Shown piece by piece: positions 29,049 through 38,657 of a DNA stretch of 64,000 nucleotides. The DNA is taken from positions 248,001 through 312,000 of the forward strand of contig NZ_JAGINQ010000002.1 of NCBI RefSeq assembly GCF_017876165.1. The letters run 5' to 3'. Source of the DNA: Azospirillum soli (GTDB lineage Bacteria; Pseudomonadota; Alphaproteobacteria; Azospirillales; Azospirillaceae). The notes beneath the pieces were generated by a model. That model was not told where the DNA came from, did not search any database, and saw only the letters and a list, made by a program, of their open reading frames with translations. The translations under genes were made by a program, and so were the position numbers. Positions within the stretch are counted from its first letter, which is position 1, and each line of letters opens with the position of its first letter.

Positions 29049-31697
29049 ATGGAATCCAGCATCTACCGCTTCATCGTCCGGCACAGCGCCCGCCAGCAGG
29101 TCGTGCTAACGGGGATGACGCTGGCCTCCTTCCCGTTCCTCTACGCCTCGCTGGATCTGCCCAAGCGCATCGTCAACGAGGCCATCGCGGGCAAGAAGGT
29201 GCCGGAGACCTATTTCGGCCTCCACCTCGACCAGACCGATTACCTGTTCGTGCTGAGCGGGCTGTTCCTGGCGCTGGTGGTGATCAACGGCTGGTTCAAG
29301 TACGTCATCAACACCTACAAGGGGCGGCTGGGCGAACGGATGCTGCGCCGCCTGCGCTACGAGCTGTATGTGCGGGTGCTGCGCTTTCCCCTGCCCCGCT
29401 TCCGCAAGATGTCGCCGGGCGAGATCATCCCGATGATCACCGCGGAGGTGGAGCCGCTGGGCGGCTTCATCGGCGACGCCATCGCCGTCCCGGTGTTCCA
29501 GGGCGGCACGCTGCTGGTCTACATCGCCTTCATCTTCATCCAGGACCCGGTGCTGGGGGCGGCGGCGGTGTCGCTGTATCCCCTTCAGGGCTGGCTGATC
29601 CCGCGCCTGCAACGCAAGGTCAACCAGCTGGGCAAGCAGCGCGTGCGCGCCATGCGCCAGATCTCCGACCGGGTGGGCGAGACGGTGTCCGGCATTCAGG
29701 AGGTGCACACCCACGACGCAGCATCCTGGCATCTGGCCGACCTCAGCCACCGGCTGGGCGACGTCTACGACATCCGCTTCCAGATCTATCAGCGCAAGTT
29801 CTTCGTCAAATTCCTGAACAACTTCATCAACCAGCTGACGCCCTTCTTCTTCTATTCCATTGGCGGCTATCTGGTGATCCGGGGCCAGCTGTCCTTCGGC
29901 GCGCTGGTGGCGGTGCTGGCCGCCTACAAGGACCTCGCCGCACCCTGGAAGGAGCTGCTGGACTGGTACCAGCAGAAGGAGGACAACCGAATCAAGTACG
30001 AGCAGGTGGTGGAGCAGTTCCACGTCCCCGAATTGCTGGACGAGCGGCTGCTGACCGCCGACGAGGACATGCCTCTGAAGGGCACCCTCGCCTTCCGCAA
30101 CGTCACCTTCGGCGAGGACGGCGGCGCGCGGGCGCTGGAGGCGGTCAGCTGCGACATCCCCCTGGACAGCCACACCGCCGTGGTGGGCACCGGCTCCGGC
30201 CGGGACGAGCTGGCGCAGCTGGCGGCGCGCGTGCTGTTGCCGTCGGCCGGGCAGATTCGGCTGGGCGAGCGCGACTATGCCACCCTGCCCGACAGCGTGA
30301 CCGGCCGCCACGCCGCCTATGTGGGGGCGTCGCCCTACCTGTTCTCCGCCTCGCTGCACGACAACCTGATCTACGGCCTGCGCCACCGCCCGTTGCGCCC
30401 GCCCGAGAAGCGTGACGAGAATCCCGGCGAGATGGCCGAGCGCCACCAGCGCCGGCTGATGGAATCGCAGCTGTCGGGGAACGCCACCTACGACCTGCGC
30501 GCCGACTGGATCGACTACGCCGCCGCCGGCTGCGACGGGCCGGAGGATCTGAAGCGCCGCATTCTCCAGATTCTGACGCTGGTGCATCTGGACGAGGACG
30601 TCTACGCCATGGGCCTGACCCGCACCGTCGACCCGGACCGGCGCCCCGACGTGGCCGCCCGCGTGCTGGAGGCGCGCGAGGCGATGCGCACCGTTCTGGA
30701 CAACCCCGACCTCGGCCGGCTGGTCGAACGTTTCGACCCCGCTCGCTACACCCTGAACGCCAGCGTGGCGGAAAACCTGCTGTTCGGCACACCGGTCGGC
30801 CCGGTCTTCCAGCCCGACGCGCTGGCGGCCAACCCCTACGTACTGCGTGTGCTGGACAAGGTCGGCCTGACCGACACCTTTCTGGAGGCCGGGTACAAGG
30901 TGGCCGAGACGATGGTGGAGCTGTTCGCCGGCCTGCCGCCGGGGCACGAGTTCTTCGAGCGCTTCTCCTTCATCGGCTTCGCCGAACTGCCGGACTATCA
31001 GGCCATCCTGGCGCGCAGCGCGAAGGAGGGCCTCCGCGCCCTGAAGCCGGAGGAGCGGGCGCGGCTGATGGCCCTGCCCTTCCGCCTGATCCCGGCGCGG
31101 CACCGCCTGGGCCTGATGACGCCGAAGATCGAGGCGCAGCTACTGGAGGCCCGGCGCGTCTTCGCCGCCGACCTGCCGGCGGATCTCCGCGACTCGGTCG
31201 CCTTCTTCGACCCGGCGGCCTACAACGCGGCGGCCAGCATCCAGGACAACATCCTGTTCGGAAAGCTGGTTTACGGTCAGGCCCAGGTGCATTCCAAGGT
31301 CGGCCGCATCCTGGCCGAGCTGGTGGACCGGCTGCACCTGCGCGACACGGTGATCGAGGTAGGGCTCGACCACCCGGTCGGCGTCGCCGGGTCCCGCCTG
31401 TCGGCGGCGCAGCGGCAGAAGGCGGCGCTCGCCCGCGCGCTGCTGAAACGGCCCGACCTGTTGGTGCTGAGCGAGGCGACCAGCGGCCTAGACGGGGCCA
31501 GCCAGAACCGGGTGCACAGCGCGATCCTGGAGGAGATGCGCGGGCGCGGCCTCGTCTGGGTGCTGCACCGCGCCAGCTTCGCCAGCGCCTTCGACCGCGT
31601 GATCGTCCTGAAGGATGGGCGGGTCGCCGAACAGGGACGCTTTGAGGAACTGAACAAACCCGGCACACTGTTGCATGAACTGATGGCGGCGGAATGA
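29049..31697 (+). CDS. Atypical ABC transporter, fused membrane and degenerate ATPase domains with a large internal insertion
   Basis: An 882-residue protein, about 300 longer than ordinary half-size ABC exporters. Residues 1-320 form the membrane domain. The ATPase part is abnormal: the Walker A position reads GTGSGRDE (about 380-387), lacking the Lys and Ser/Thr; the signature is LSAAQ (784-788); Walker B reads LLVLSEATSGLD (804-815), with Ser in place of the Asp. About 300 residues separate the Q-loop region from the signature, and the segment after the Q-loop appears three times: ASLHDNLIYG (434-443), ASVAENLLFG (571-580) and ASIQDNILFG (729-738). His840 of the H-loop remains. The next gene is a cyclic-nucleotide-binding protein. 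Substrate unknown; glycan export is a guess from the neighbours. Confidence 0.85.
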   Translation: MESSIYRFIVRHSARQQVVLTGMTLASFPFLYASLDLPKRIVNEAIAGKKVPETYFGLHLDQTDYLFVLSGLFLALVVINGWFKYVINTYKGRLGERMLRRLRYELYVRVLRFPLPRFRKMSPGEIIPMITAEVEPLGGFIGDAIAVPVFQGGTLLVYIAFIFIQDPVLGAAAVSLYPLQGWLIPRLQRKVNQLGKQRVRAMRQISDRVGETVSGIQEVHTHDAASWHLADLSHRLGDVYDIRFQIYQRKFFVKFLNNFINQLTPFFFYSIGGYLVIRGQLSFGALVAVLAAYKDLAAPWKELLDWYQQKEDNRIKYEQVVEQFHVPELLDERLLTADEDMPLKGTLAFRNVTFGEDGGARALEAVSCDIPLDSHTAVVGTGSGRDELAQLAARVLLPSAGQIRLGERDYATLPDSVTGRHAAYVGASPYLFSASLHDNLIYGLRHRPLRPPEKRDENPGEMAERHQRRLMESQLSGNATYDLRADWIDYAAAGCDGPEDLKRRILQILTLVHLDEDVYAMGLTRTVDPDRRPDVAARVLEAREAMRTVLDNPDLGRLVERFDPARYTLNASVAENLLFGTPVGPVFQPDALAANPYVLRVLDKVGLTDTFLEAGYKVAETMVELFAGLPPGHEFFERFSFIGFAELPDYQAILARSAKEGLRALKPEERARLMALPFRLIPARHRLGLMTPKIEAQLLEARRVFAADLPADLRDSVAFFDPAAYNAAASIQDNILFGKLVYGQAQVHSKVGRILAELVDRLHLRDTVIEVGLDHPVGVAGSRLSAAQRQKAALARALLKRPDLLVLSEATSGLDGASQNRVHSAILEEMRGRGLVWVLHRASFASAFDRVIVLKDGRVAEQGRFEELNKPGTLLHELMAAE

Positions 31698-31755
31698 TGC
31701 CAGCCCAACAACGCCTTGGCCCCTAGCGCCAAAGAGCCAGGAGGAGGCTCAACCC

Positions 31756-32211
31756 ATGAGCATCGCGCAAGAAGTCGAATGCCTGCGCAAGATACCGATG
31801 TTCGCCAACGTCGAGATTTCCAAACTGAAGCTTCTGGCCTTCACCAGCGAGCGGGTGACCTACAAGCCCGGCGAGGTTCTGTTCCATCAGGACGAGATGG
31901 GGACTTGCGCCTTCATCATCCTGAGCGGCGAGGCGGAGGTGGAGGTGCGCACCCCCGCCGGCCCGCTCGCCGTCGCCACCCTGGGGGCGAGCGAGATCGT
32001 CGGCGAGATCGCCATCCTCTGCGACGTGCCGCGCACCGCCACCGTCCGCGCGCTGTCCGAACTGGACGCCCTGTGCGTGCCCAAAGACCATTTCCTCCAG
32101 ATGATCGCCGATTTCCCGCAGATGGCCTTGGAGATCATGCGCGCCCTGGCCCATCGCCTGGACAAGACCACCGGCCGGCTGCGCGAGGTGCTGAGCGGGC
32201 AGGGGGTGTGA
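31756..32211 (+). CDS. Stand-alone cyclic-nucleotide-binding domain protein
   Basis: A 151-residue single-domain protein of the cAMP-binding (CNB) family. The phosphate-binding cassette is well kept: GEIAILCDVPRTATV (residues 83-97), with the Glu and Arg that hold the nucleotide. There is no DNA-binding helix-turn-helix, so it is not a CRP-type activator. AGGAGG lies nine to ten bases before the ATG. It follows the unusual ABC transporter by 58 bp on the same strand and may regulate it through protein contact; this is inference. Confidence 0.9.
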   Translation: MSIAQEVECLRKIPMFANVEISKLKLLAFTSERVTYKPGEVLFHQDEMGTCAFIILSGEAEVEVRTPAGPLAVATLGASEIVGEIAILCDVPRTATVRALSELDALCVPKDHFLQMIADFPQMALEIMRALAHRLDKTTGRLREVLSGQGV

Positions 32212-32229
32212 ATCCCTACCGGTAGGGAT
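32212..32229. other. 18-bp perfect palindrome at a convergent gene junction
   Basis: ATCCCTACCGGTAGGGAT reads the same on both strands. It spans the end of the OppC-type permease gene, including its stop codon, and starts one base after the stop of the CNB protein gene. With no loop it is a poor terminator; it could be a protein-binding site or chance. Confidence 0.35.
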
Positions 32230-33382
32230 CCGCCGCGTCGCGCAGCCCGTCGCCCAGGAAGTTGAAGCTCAGCACCGTCAGGATCACCGGCACGACCGGC
32301 AGCATCAGCCAGGGATAGAGCGCCACCACGTTGATGTTCTGCGCTTCGGTCAGCAGCACGCCCCAGCTGGTGATCGGCGGGCGCAGGCCGAGACCCAGGA
32401 AGGACAGCGCCGTCTCGCCCAGGATCATGCCGGGGATGGCCAGCGTCGCCGAGGCGATCAGGTGGCTCATGAAGCTCGGCAGCAGGTGCCGGCCGATGAT
32501 GCGGGCGGGGCTGGCGCCCATCAGCTGCGCCGCCGTGGTGAAATCCTCTTCCCGCAAGGCCAGCAGCTTAGACCGCACGGCCCGCGCCAAGCCGGTCCAT
32601 TCCAGAAGGCCCAAAATCACGGTGATCCCGAAATAGACGAAGATCGGGTTCCAGGTGACGGGCAGGGCGGCGGACAGCGCCATCCACAGCGGCAGTTCGG
32701 GAAAGGATCGGATGATCTCGATCAGGCGCTGGATCAGGTTGTCCACCCAGCCGCCGTAATAGCCGGCGATGCCGCCGATGGTGATGCCCAGCACGAAGCT
32801 GACCGCGATGCCCAGCAGCCCGATGGTGAGCGAGATGCGCGTGCCGTGGATCATCCGCGACAGCATGTCCCGGCCCAGCCGGTCGGTGCCCAGCAGGAAC
32901 AGCGTGCCGCCCTCGGCCGGGCAGGCGAGGTGTAGGTCCGCCTCGACGAGGCCCCAGAACCTGTACGGGTCGCCCCGGCAGAAGAAGCGGATCGGCTGGA
33001 CCTTGCTCTTGTCCGGTTCGTACTCCCGCGTCAGGGTCTCCATGTTCAGGTGATAGCGGTAGCCGTAGACGAACGGCCCGACGAACTCCCCCTCGTGGAA
33101 CAGGTGCACGGCCTGCGGCGGGGCGTGGATGAAGCGGGAATGGCGGCTGTCCACCGCGTAGGGCGCCAGCACCTCGCTGACCAACGTGGAGGCGTAGAGC
33201 AGCAGCAGGATCACCCCCGACACAACGGCCAGCCGGTGGCGCTTCAGCTTCCACCAGACCATCCGCCATTGCGATGCCATGGTGAAGCGTTCCTGCTCCG
33301 GTGACAGGCGCTCGACATGCTCCGGGTCCCAGGGGGCGGTGTCGGCGGTGTGGGGCAGGCGGTCGGAGGTCGCGTCGCTCAT
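32216..33382 (-). CDS. Peptide-type ABC transporter permease (OppC/YejE family)
   Basis: A 388-residue inner-membrane permease. After one N-terminal helix (AVVSGVILLLLYASTLVSEV) comes an approximately 100-residue periplasmic loop, then LFLLGTDRLGRDMLSRMIHGTR and the five-helix permease core with the EAA motif (AAQLMGASPARIIGRHLLP). The long loop resembles the YejE branch, which imports microcin-type and other peptides. The start overlaps the stop of the OppB-type gene by four bases. It is the last gene of the importer operon. Confidence 0.93.
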   Translation of the reverse strand: MSDATSDRLPHTADTAPWDPEHVERLSPEQERFTMASQWRMVWWKLKRHRLAVVSGVILLLLYASTLVSEVLAPYAVDSRHSRFIHAPPQAVHLFHEGEFVGPFVYGYRYHLNMETLTREYEPDKSKVQPIRFFCRGDPYRFWGLVEADLHLACPAEGGTLFLLGTDRLGRDMLSRMIHGTRISLTIGLLGIAVSFVLGITIGGIAGYYGGWVDNLIQRLIEIIRSFPELPLWMALSAALPVTWNPIFVYFGITVILGLLEWTGLARAVRSKLLALREEDFTTAAQLMGASPARIIGRHLLPSFMSHLIASATLAIPGMILGETALSFLGLGLRPPITSWGVLLTEAQNINVVALYPWLMLPVVPVILTVLSFNFLGDGLRDAADPYR

Positions 33383-34377
33383 CGGCTGGCCCCTCCGCCC
33401 AGGCGGATGCGCGGGTCGAGCGCCGCCAGCGCCAGATCGGACAGGAACACACCCACGACGGTCAGAATCGCCAGGAACATCAGGAAGGATCCCGCCAGAT
33501 ACATGTCCTGGCTGCGCAAGGCCTGGAGCAGCATCGGCCCCGTGGTCGGCAGCGACATGACCACCGACACGACCGCCGCGCCCGACACGATCTGCGGCAA
33601 GAGGTTGCCGATGTCGGAGATGAAGGGGTTCAGCGCCACGCGCAGTGGGTATTTCACCAGCGCCTTGGCGGGCGGCAGCCCCTTGGCCCGCGCTGTGACC
33701 ACGTACGGCTTGTGCAGCTCATCCAGCAGGTTGGCGCGCAGGCGACGGATCATCGCGGCGGTGCCCGAGGTGCCGATGACCATGACCGGGATCCACAGGT
33801 GTTCCAGCACGCTCATGGCCTTCCCCCAGCTCCAGGGTTGGCCGAGGTAATGCGGGTCCATCAGCCCGCCGATGGAGGTGCCGAACCACACGTTGGCGAA
33901 ATACAGCAGCACCAGGGCCAGAAGGAAATTGGGCGTGGCGAGCCCGAGGAATCCCAGGAAGGTCAGCGTGTAGTCGCCCAGGCTGTACTGGTGTGTGGCT
34001 GAGTAGATGCCGATCGGGAAGGACACCGCCCAGATGAAGACGATGGTCGAGCCTGAGAGGATCGCGGTCAGCAGCAGCCGGTCGCCGACCACATCGGCCA
34101 CGGGCATGTTGTATTCGAAGGAATAGCCGAAGTCGCCGCGCAGCATGCCGGTCACCCAGACCAGATACTGCTCGTACATCGGCCGGTCGAGCCCGTAGGT
34201 CTCCCGCAGCATGGCGAGACGCCCTTGGTCCAGGCTTTCGCCCCGGCTCTGCATCTCGGTGACAAGCGTGGTGAGGTAGTCGCCGGGCGGCAGCTGGATG
34301 ATGACGAAGGTGATGACACTGATCGCCAGCAGCGTCGGGATCATGATGAGGATGCGGCGGATCACGTAGCCCAGCAT
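33379..34377 (-). CDS. Peptide-type ABC transporter permease (OppB/YejB family)
   Basis: A 332-residue permease with the OppB-type start MLGYVIRRILIMIPTLLAISVITFVIIQLPPGD, a DRPMYEQYLVWVTGMLRGDFGYS loop, six helices and the EAA motif (TARAKGLPPAKALVKYPLR). It forms the channel with the OppC-type partner downstream (four-base overlap). It begins four bases after the solute-binding protein gene stops. The ATG at 34377 fits the family; the longer in-frame extension to 34446 would lie inside the upstream gene. Confidence 0.93.
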   Translation of the reverse strand: MLGYVIRRILIMIPTLLAISVITFVIIQLPPGDYLTTLVTEMQSRGESLDQGRLAMLRETYGLDRPMYEQYLVWVTGMLRGDFGYSFEYNMPVADVVGDRLLLTAILSGSTIVFIWAVSFPIGIYSATHQYSLGDYTLTFLGFLGLATPNFLLALVLLYFANVWFGTSIGGLMDPHYLGQPWSWGKAMSVLEHLWIPVMVIGTSGTAAMIRRLRANLLDELHKPYVVTARAKGLPPAKALVKYPLRVALNPFISDIGNLLPQIVSGAAVVSVVMSLPTTGPMLLQALRSQDMYLAGSFLMFLAILTVVGVFLSDLALAALDPRIRLGGGASR

Positions 34378-34381
34378 GGCC

Positions 34382-36265
34382 TCACTCCTTCGCCTCCAGC
34401 CAGAAGGTGTCCGGCCGGTACATCCCGAAATGCGCGCCGGGGTCATAGTTGAAGAGGCCCTCCGGCGGGACGTTGCGCAGGGTGTCGCGCGCCACCACCG
34501 GCTGCGGCACCCCGGCGACGGTGCCGATGGTGAAGACCTGATCGGCGTTGATGGACAGGATGCGGTGCCACGCCGCCGCCCGTCCGGCCTCGTCCGTCGC
34601 CATCCGCCACGCGCGGAAGGCGTCCAGCAGTTCCACCGCCTCGGGAAGGTCGGGGCGTTCGCCGTCCTTGCCCATGGTCTGGAAATGCTGGCCCCACTTG
34701 GGCCACTGGTACTTGGCCTGATCGGTCGGCGCCATTTCCGCCGGGCTCATGTCCGCCGTGGCGATGGCGTCGTCCACGCCGCGCGCGATGGACATGCAGG
34801 TCTCGCCCGCGAAGATGCGGTTGCGGAACACGTCCAGTTGGGACGAGCGAATATAGAGCCGCGCCCCGATCCGCCGCCAGCCGTCGGCGATCAGCTCCAG
34901 CGCGTCGGTCTCCTCGGTGCTCTCCCCGGCGGTCTCCACGACGATCTCCAGCGGGCGGCCGTCGGGCAGCAAGCGGACGCCGTTCACGTCGCGCTTGGTC
35001 AGGCCGATCTCGTCCAGCAGCCGGTTGGCGTAGCGGATGTCGAAGGTTGCCCAGCGGTCCCGGTATTCCGGCCGCCACAGCGGCGAGACGTCGAGCAGCG
35101 TGTTGTTGGAGGGGATGGCGAGGCCGTAATAGACGACCTCGTTCAGCTCCTCCCGGTCGATGGCCAGCGACAGAGCGCGGCGGTAGCGGACGTCGCGGTT
35201 CAGCGCCCGCCACACCGGGTCGTTGCAGTTCAGGTTGGGGAACAGCGCCATCTGCGCCCCGATGCCGGTGCGCCACAGCGTGACCCGGTAGCCGTTGCGC
35301 CGCGCCCCCTGCGTCAGAAAGGTGTAGTTGTCGAAGCGCAGATAGCGGGCCTGAAGGTCGCTTTCCCCAGCCCCGGTCTTGGCCGGGATGATCTTGGCAT
35401 CGGCCACCGTCATGACAACGCGGTCGAGATAGGGCAGCTGCCGCCCGGCGGGATCGACGCGGTGGAAGTAAGGGTTGCGGACGAAGACGAAGCGCTCGGC
35501 CGGCGGGGCGGTGGTCGGGACCCAGGGCTGAAGGGTCGGCAGGTCCGGATTGTCGAACTCGGTCAGATTGTCCTTGCGGTTGTGAAGCTGCTGCCAGTTC
35601 TTCTGCCGGGCCTCCTCGATCCGGCGCTTTAGCGTCTCCTCGTCGGTGTAGCGGGGGTGGAACTGCCGCAGGTAATGGGCCGGCGCGTAGATCTCGACCG
35701 GCTTGGCCCCCGACAGCATCGGCAGGAAGAAGGGGTTGGGGCGGCTCCAGCTGTAGCGGACGGTGACCTCGTCCAGGATTTCGACCTTCGGCGCCTCACC
35801 GCCGACCAGCAGCTCCGGCGGCGGGCCGCCGGGGAAGCGCTTGGGGTTGGAGGCCATGTCCTCCCACCAGTAGCGGAAATCCTCGGTGGTGAAGGGCTGG
35901 CCGTCCGACCAGCGGTGGCCCCGGCGCAGGGTCAGGGTGTAGACGCGGCTCTCGCTCGCCTCGACCCGCTCCAGAATGTCCGGAACGATGCGCAGGTCCG
36001 GGGTCAGCGACACCAGCCGGGCGTAGCCGTAGACATAGATCAGCCGCGTGTCCTTAGTCCGCGCCATCAAGGTGCCGAGGTCGCCGCCATGCCGGCCCGG
36101 CTGCTGCCACGTCCAGTCCATCGGTACCACGGCCGGCTGTTCGGGCAAGCGCCGCTCCACCGGCGGCAGAGACCCCGCCGCCACCGCATCCGCCAGCATG
36201 GGCGTCTCAACGGCGCTAAACGCACTCAACACAAGGAAGGCGAGGGGGAGGAGAACAGGTCGCAT
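34382..36265 (-). CDS. Periplasmic solute-binding protein of a peptide-type ABC importer (SBP family 5)
   Basis: A 627-residue exported protein with an N-terminal signal ([19 protein letters not shown]). It shows the SBP-5 signature region VYTLTLRRGHRWSDGQPFTTEDFRYWWEDM, the VFVRNPYFHRVDPAGRQLPYLD strand region, and FNRDVRYRRALSLAIDREELNEVVYYG. It would capture oligopeptides or a related ligand for the adjacent permeases. The start overlaps the stop of the ATPase gene by one base (TGATG), implying coupled translation. It is longer than OppA (543), resembling YejA-type proteins. Confidence 0.92.
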   Translation of the reverse strand: MRPVLLPLAFLVLSAFSAVETPMLADAVAAGSLPPVERRLPEQPAVVPMDWTWQQPGRHGGDLGTLMARTKDTRLIYVYGYARLVSLTPDLRIVPDILERVEASESRVYTLTLRRGHRWSDGQPFTTEDFRYWWEDMASNPKRFPGGPPPELLVGGEAPKVEILDEVTVRYSWSRPNPFFLPMLSGAKPVEIYAPAHYLRQFHPRYTDEETLKRRIEEARQKNWQQLHNRKDNLTEFDNPDLPTLQPWVPTTAPPAERFVFVRNPYFHRVDPAGRQLPYLDRVVMTVADAKIIPAKTGAGESDLQARYLRFDNYTFLTQGARRNGYRVTLWRTGIGAQMALFPNLNCNDPVWRALNRDVRYRRALSLAIDREELNEVVYYGLAIPSNNTLLDVSPLWRPEYRDRWATFDIRYANRLLDEIGLTKRDVNGVRLLPDGRPLEIVVETAGESTEETDALELIADGWRRIGARLYIRSSQLDVFRNRIFAGETCMSIARGVDDAIATADMSPAEMAPTDQAKYQWPKWGQHFQTMGKDGERPDLPEAVELLDAFRAWRMATDEAGRAAAWHRILSINADQVFTIGTVAGVPQPVVARDTLRNVPPEGLFNYDPGAHFGMYRPDTFWLEAKE

Positions 36266-38148
36266 CACGCCATCTCCCTGACCCGCACCGACGCATCGGC
36301 CCGGACGCAGTGCCCGCCGCCCAGGTCCACCAGATGCGGTTCGTGATCGGCGTCGATGGTGAAGGGGGCGGGCCAGCGGGCGGGATCGGAGGCGTGGCCT
36401 TCCTCCAGGTCGGTCAGGGCCAGCGGGCAGCTCGGGTCCGGATCGGGCACGGCGTCCAGCAGCGCCCGCGTGTAAGGATGGACCGGGTTGCGGAACAGCG
36501 CCTCGCGCGGGGCGGTCTCGACAATGCGGCCCCGGCACATGACCAGAATGCGGTCGGCCATGTAGTCCACCACGGCCAGATTGTGGCTGACGAACAGGTA
36601 GGTCAGGCCCAGCCGCTCCTTCAGGTCCTTCAGCAGGTTCAGCACCTGCGCCTGGATGGACACGTCCAGCGCCGACACCGGCTCGTCCAGCAGCAGCAGT
36701 TCCGGCCGCAGCGCCAGCGCGCGGGCGATGCCGATGCGCTGGCGCTGGCCGCCGGAGAAGCTGTGCGGGTAGCGCCGGACGTGCCGCGCGTCGAGCCCGA
36801 CGAGGCCCATCAGCTCCTTCACCCGCTCGGCCCGTTCGGCCTCGTCGCCGATGCGGTGGATGACCAGCGGTTCGGCGATGATGTCGAAGACGGTCATGCG
36901 GGGGTTCAGCGAGCCGAACGGGTCTTGGAAAACGAACTGCACCTTGCGGCGGAAGCGGGTCAGCTCCTCGCCCTGCAAGCCCAGCACGTCCAGGATTTGG
37001 CCGTGGTCGTTGAAGCGGACGGCCCCGGCGTCGGGGGTCAGCGCCCGCATCAGGATCTTGGACAGGGTCGTCTTGCCGCAGCCGGACTCGCCGACCAGCC
37101 CGACGCATTCCCCCTGGGCGATGGTGAAGCTGACATCGTCCACGGCCAGCGTACCCGCCGACGCCTTGGCGCCGAACCAGCCGGCCTTGCGGGCGCCGTA
37201 GCGCTTGCTGACGCCCTCCACGGCCAGCAGCGGCCCGGCCGACGCCGCACCGGGCGGCCAGGGCTGATGGTCCTTCTCCAGCAGGCTGCCGCCTTCGGAT
37301 GTGATCGAGCGGATCGGCACCAGCCGCTCGCCCGGCGCCATGTGGAAGCGCGGAACGGCGCGCAGCAGGGCCTTCAGGTACGGGTGGCGCGGGTCGCCGA
37401 AGATGTCCTCGCGGGTGCCGGCCTCCATCACCCGGCCGCGGTGCATGACCACAACCTCCTCCGCGACGTTGGCGACCACGCCCAGATCATGGGTGATCAG
37501 CAGAACGGCCATCCCGAAGTCGGCCTGAAGATCCTTGATCAGCTTCAGGATCTGCGCCTGGATGGTGACGTCCAGCGCGGTCGTCGGCTCGTCGGCGATC
37601 AACAGGGCCGGGCGGCAGACCAGCGCCATGGCGATCATCGCCCGCTGGCGCAGGCCGCCCGACAGTTCGAACGGATAGGTGTCGAGCGCCCGCTTCGGGT
37701 CGGGGAAACGCACCCGGCGCAGCATATCCTCGGCCAGCGCGCGGGCCTGGTTGGCGGTGACCCTCTGGTGCAGCCGCACCGCCTCGCCCACCTGATCGCC
37801 GATGGTGTGCAGCGGCGACAGCGATGTCATCGGCTCCTGAAAAATGATCGAGATGCGGCCGCCGCGCAGGTCCCGCATCGTCTTGCCGTCGGCCTTCAGA
37901 CCGGCGATGTCCACCGCGCCGGAGCCGTCATCGAACAGGATGCGCCCGCCGGTAATCTCGGCGGAACGGGGAAGGATACGCAGGATCGACTGCGCCGCCA
38001 CCGACTTGCCGGACCCCGACTCGCCGACCAGCGCAACGGTCGAGCCGGGCCGGATCCGGAAGGACACGCCGCGCACCGCATGAACCACGCCGCCCGGCAC
38101 GTGGAAATCGACCTTCAGGTCTTCCACCCGGAGCAGCGTGCGGGTCAT
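36265..38148 (-). CDS. Fused peptide-type ABC transporter ATPase (OppD-OppF/YejF-like)
   Basis: A 627-residue protein with two complete ABC domains in tandem. First: GESGSGKS (about 40-47), LSGGLRQR and DEPTTALDV. Second: GESGCGKTT (about residue 365), [11 protein letters not shown] and DEPVSALDV. Each ends with the oligopeptide C-terminal extension (for example [12 protein letters not shown]). This single chain replaces the separate OppD and OppF ATPases, as in YejF. The ATG at 38148 overlaps the stop of the upstream small membrane protein gene. It energises the two permeases encoded downstream. Confidence 0.94.
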   Translation of the reverse strand: MTRTLLRVEDLKVDFHVPGGVVHAVRGVSFRIRPGSTVALVGESGSGKSVAAQSILRILPRSAEITGGRILFDDGSGAVDIAGLKADGKTMRDLRGGRISIIFQEPMTSLSPLHTIGDQVGEAVRLHQRVTANQARALAEDMLRRVRFPDPKRALDTYPFELSGGLRQRAMIAMALVCRPALLIADEPTTALDVTIQAQILKLIKDLQADFGMAVLLITHDLGVVANVAEEVVVMHRGRVMEAGTREDIFGDPRHPYLKALLRAVPRFHMAPGERLVPIRSITSEGGSLLEKDHQPWPPGAASAGPLLAVEGVSKRYGARKAGWFGAKASAGTLAVDDVSFTIAQGECVGLVGESGCGKTTLSKILMRALTPDAGAVRFNDHGQILDVLGLQGEELTRFRRKVQFVFQDPFGSLNPRMTVFDIIAEPLVIHRIGDEAERAERVKELMGLVGLDARHVRRYPHSFSGGQRQRIGIARALALRPELLLLDEPVSALDVSIQAQVLNLLKDLKERLGLTYLFVSHNLAVVDYMADRILVMCRGRIVETAPREALFRNPVHPYTRALLDAVPDPDPSCPLALTDLEEGHASDPARWPAPFTIDADHEPHLVDLGGGHCVRADASVRVREMA

Positions 38149-38657
38149 GATTCCGGATCCTCCGGCGGATCGATGCCCAGCGCCAGCAGGTTGTCCACCG
38201 TCACCGGGCTGAGGGTGATCCCGTTGCGCCGCACCGCCTCGACCGCCCGTTCGATCACCGCGTCGAAGCCGTCGAGCGTCGAGTCGAGCCGGATGCGTCC
38301 GCCACGCCCGGTCAGCGTGGCCTGCATCCATCCCCCCTCTGGCCGAAAGCCTTCCCGGCCGCGTCGGGTGGCGTAGTAGCGCAGGCGCAGGCCGGTCAGA
38401 TCGTCCCAGCGGATGGCGGCGCCCAACGGCCCCTCGGCCCGAACGCTCTGTTCGTCCATGGTGACGCGGGTGAACTGTCGCTGGGCGGTGCGCGCGGCGA
38501 AGGCGGCGAACAGCAGGGCGCAGGCGGCCAGCGGCGCGCCGATCCACGGACTGACGTTGACCAGCGCCAGCGGAAGGACCGTCAGGGCCAGCCCCGCCGC
38601 CGCCCGCGCGTAGTCGCCGAGCAGGACAGCGGACGGGTAGCGCAGCACCTCCGACAT
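38145..38657 (-). CDS. Small membrane protein of unknown function, coupled to the peptide importer
   Basis: A 170-residue protein I do not recognise. Two hydrophobic helices (about residues 17-52) are followed by a soluble beta-rich region ([34 protein letters not shown]) that resembles bacterial PH-like domains, and an acidic C-terminus. It starts directly at the end of the deacetylase gene (no gap) and its stop overlaps the ATPase start, so it is embedded in the importer operon. A role in anchoring or regulation is possible but not shown. Confidence 0.75.
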   Translation of the reverse strand: MSEVLRYPSAVLLGDYARAAAGLALTVLPLALVNVSPWIGAPLAACALLFAAFAARTAQRQFTRVTMDEQSVRAEGPLGAAIRWDDLTGLRLRYYATRRGREGFRPEGGWMQATLTGRGGRIRLDSTLDGFDAVIERAVEAVRRNGITLSPVTVDNLLALGIDPPEDPES

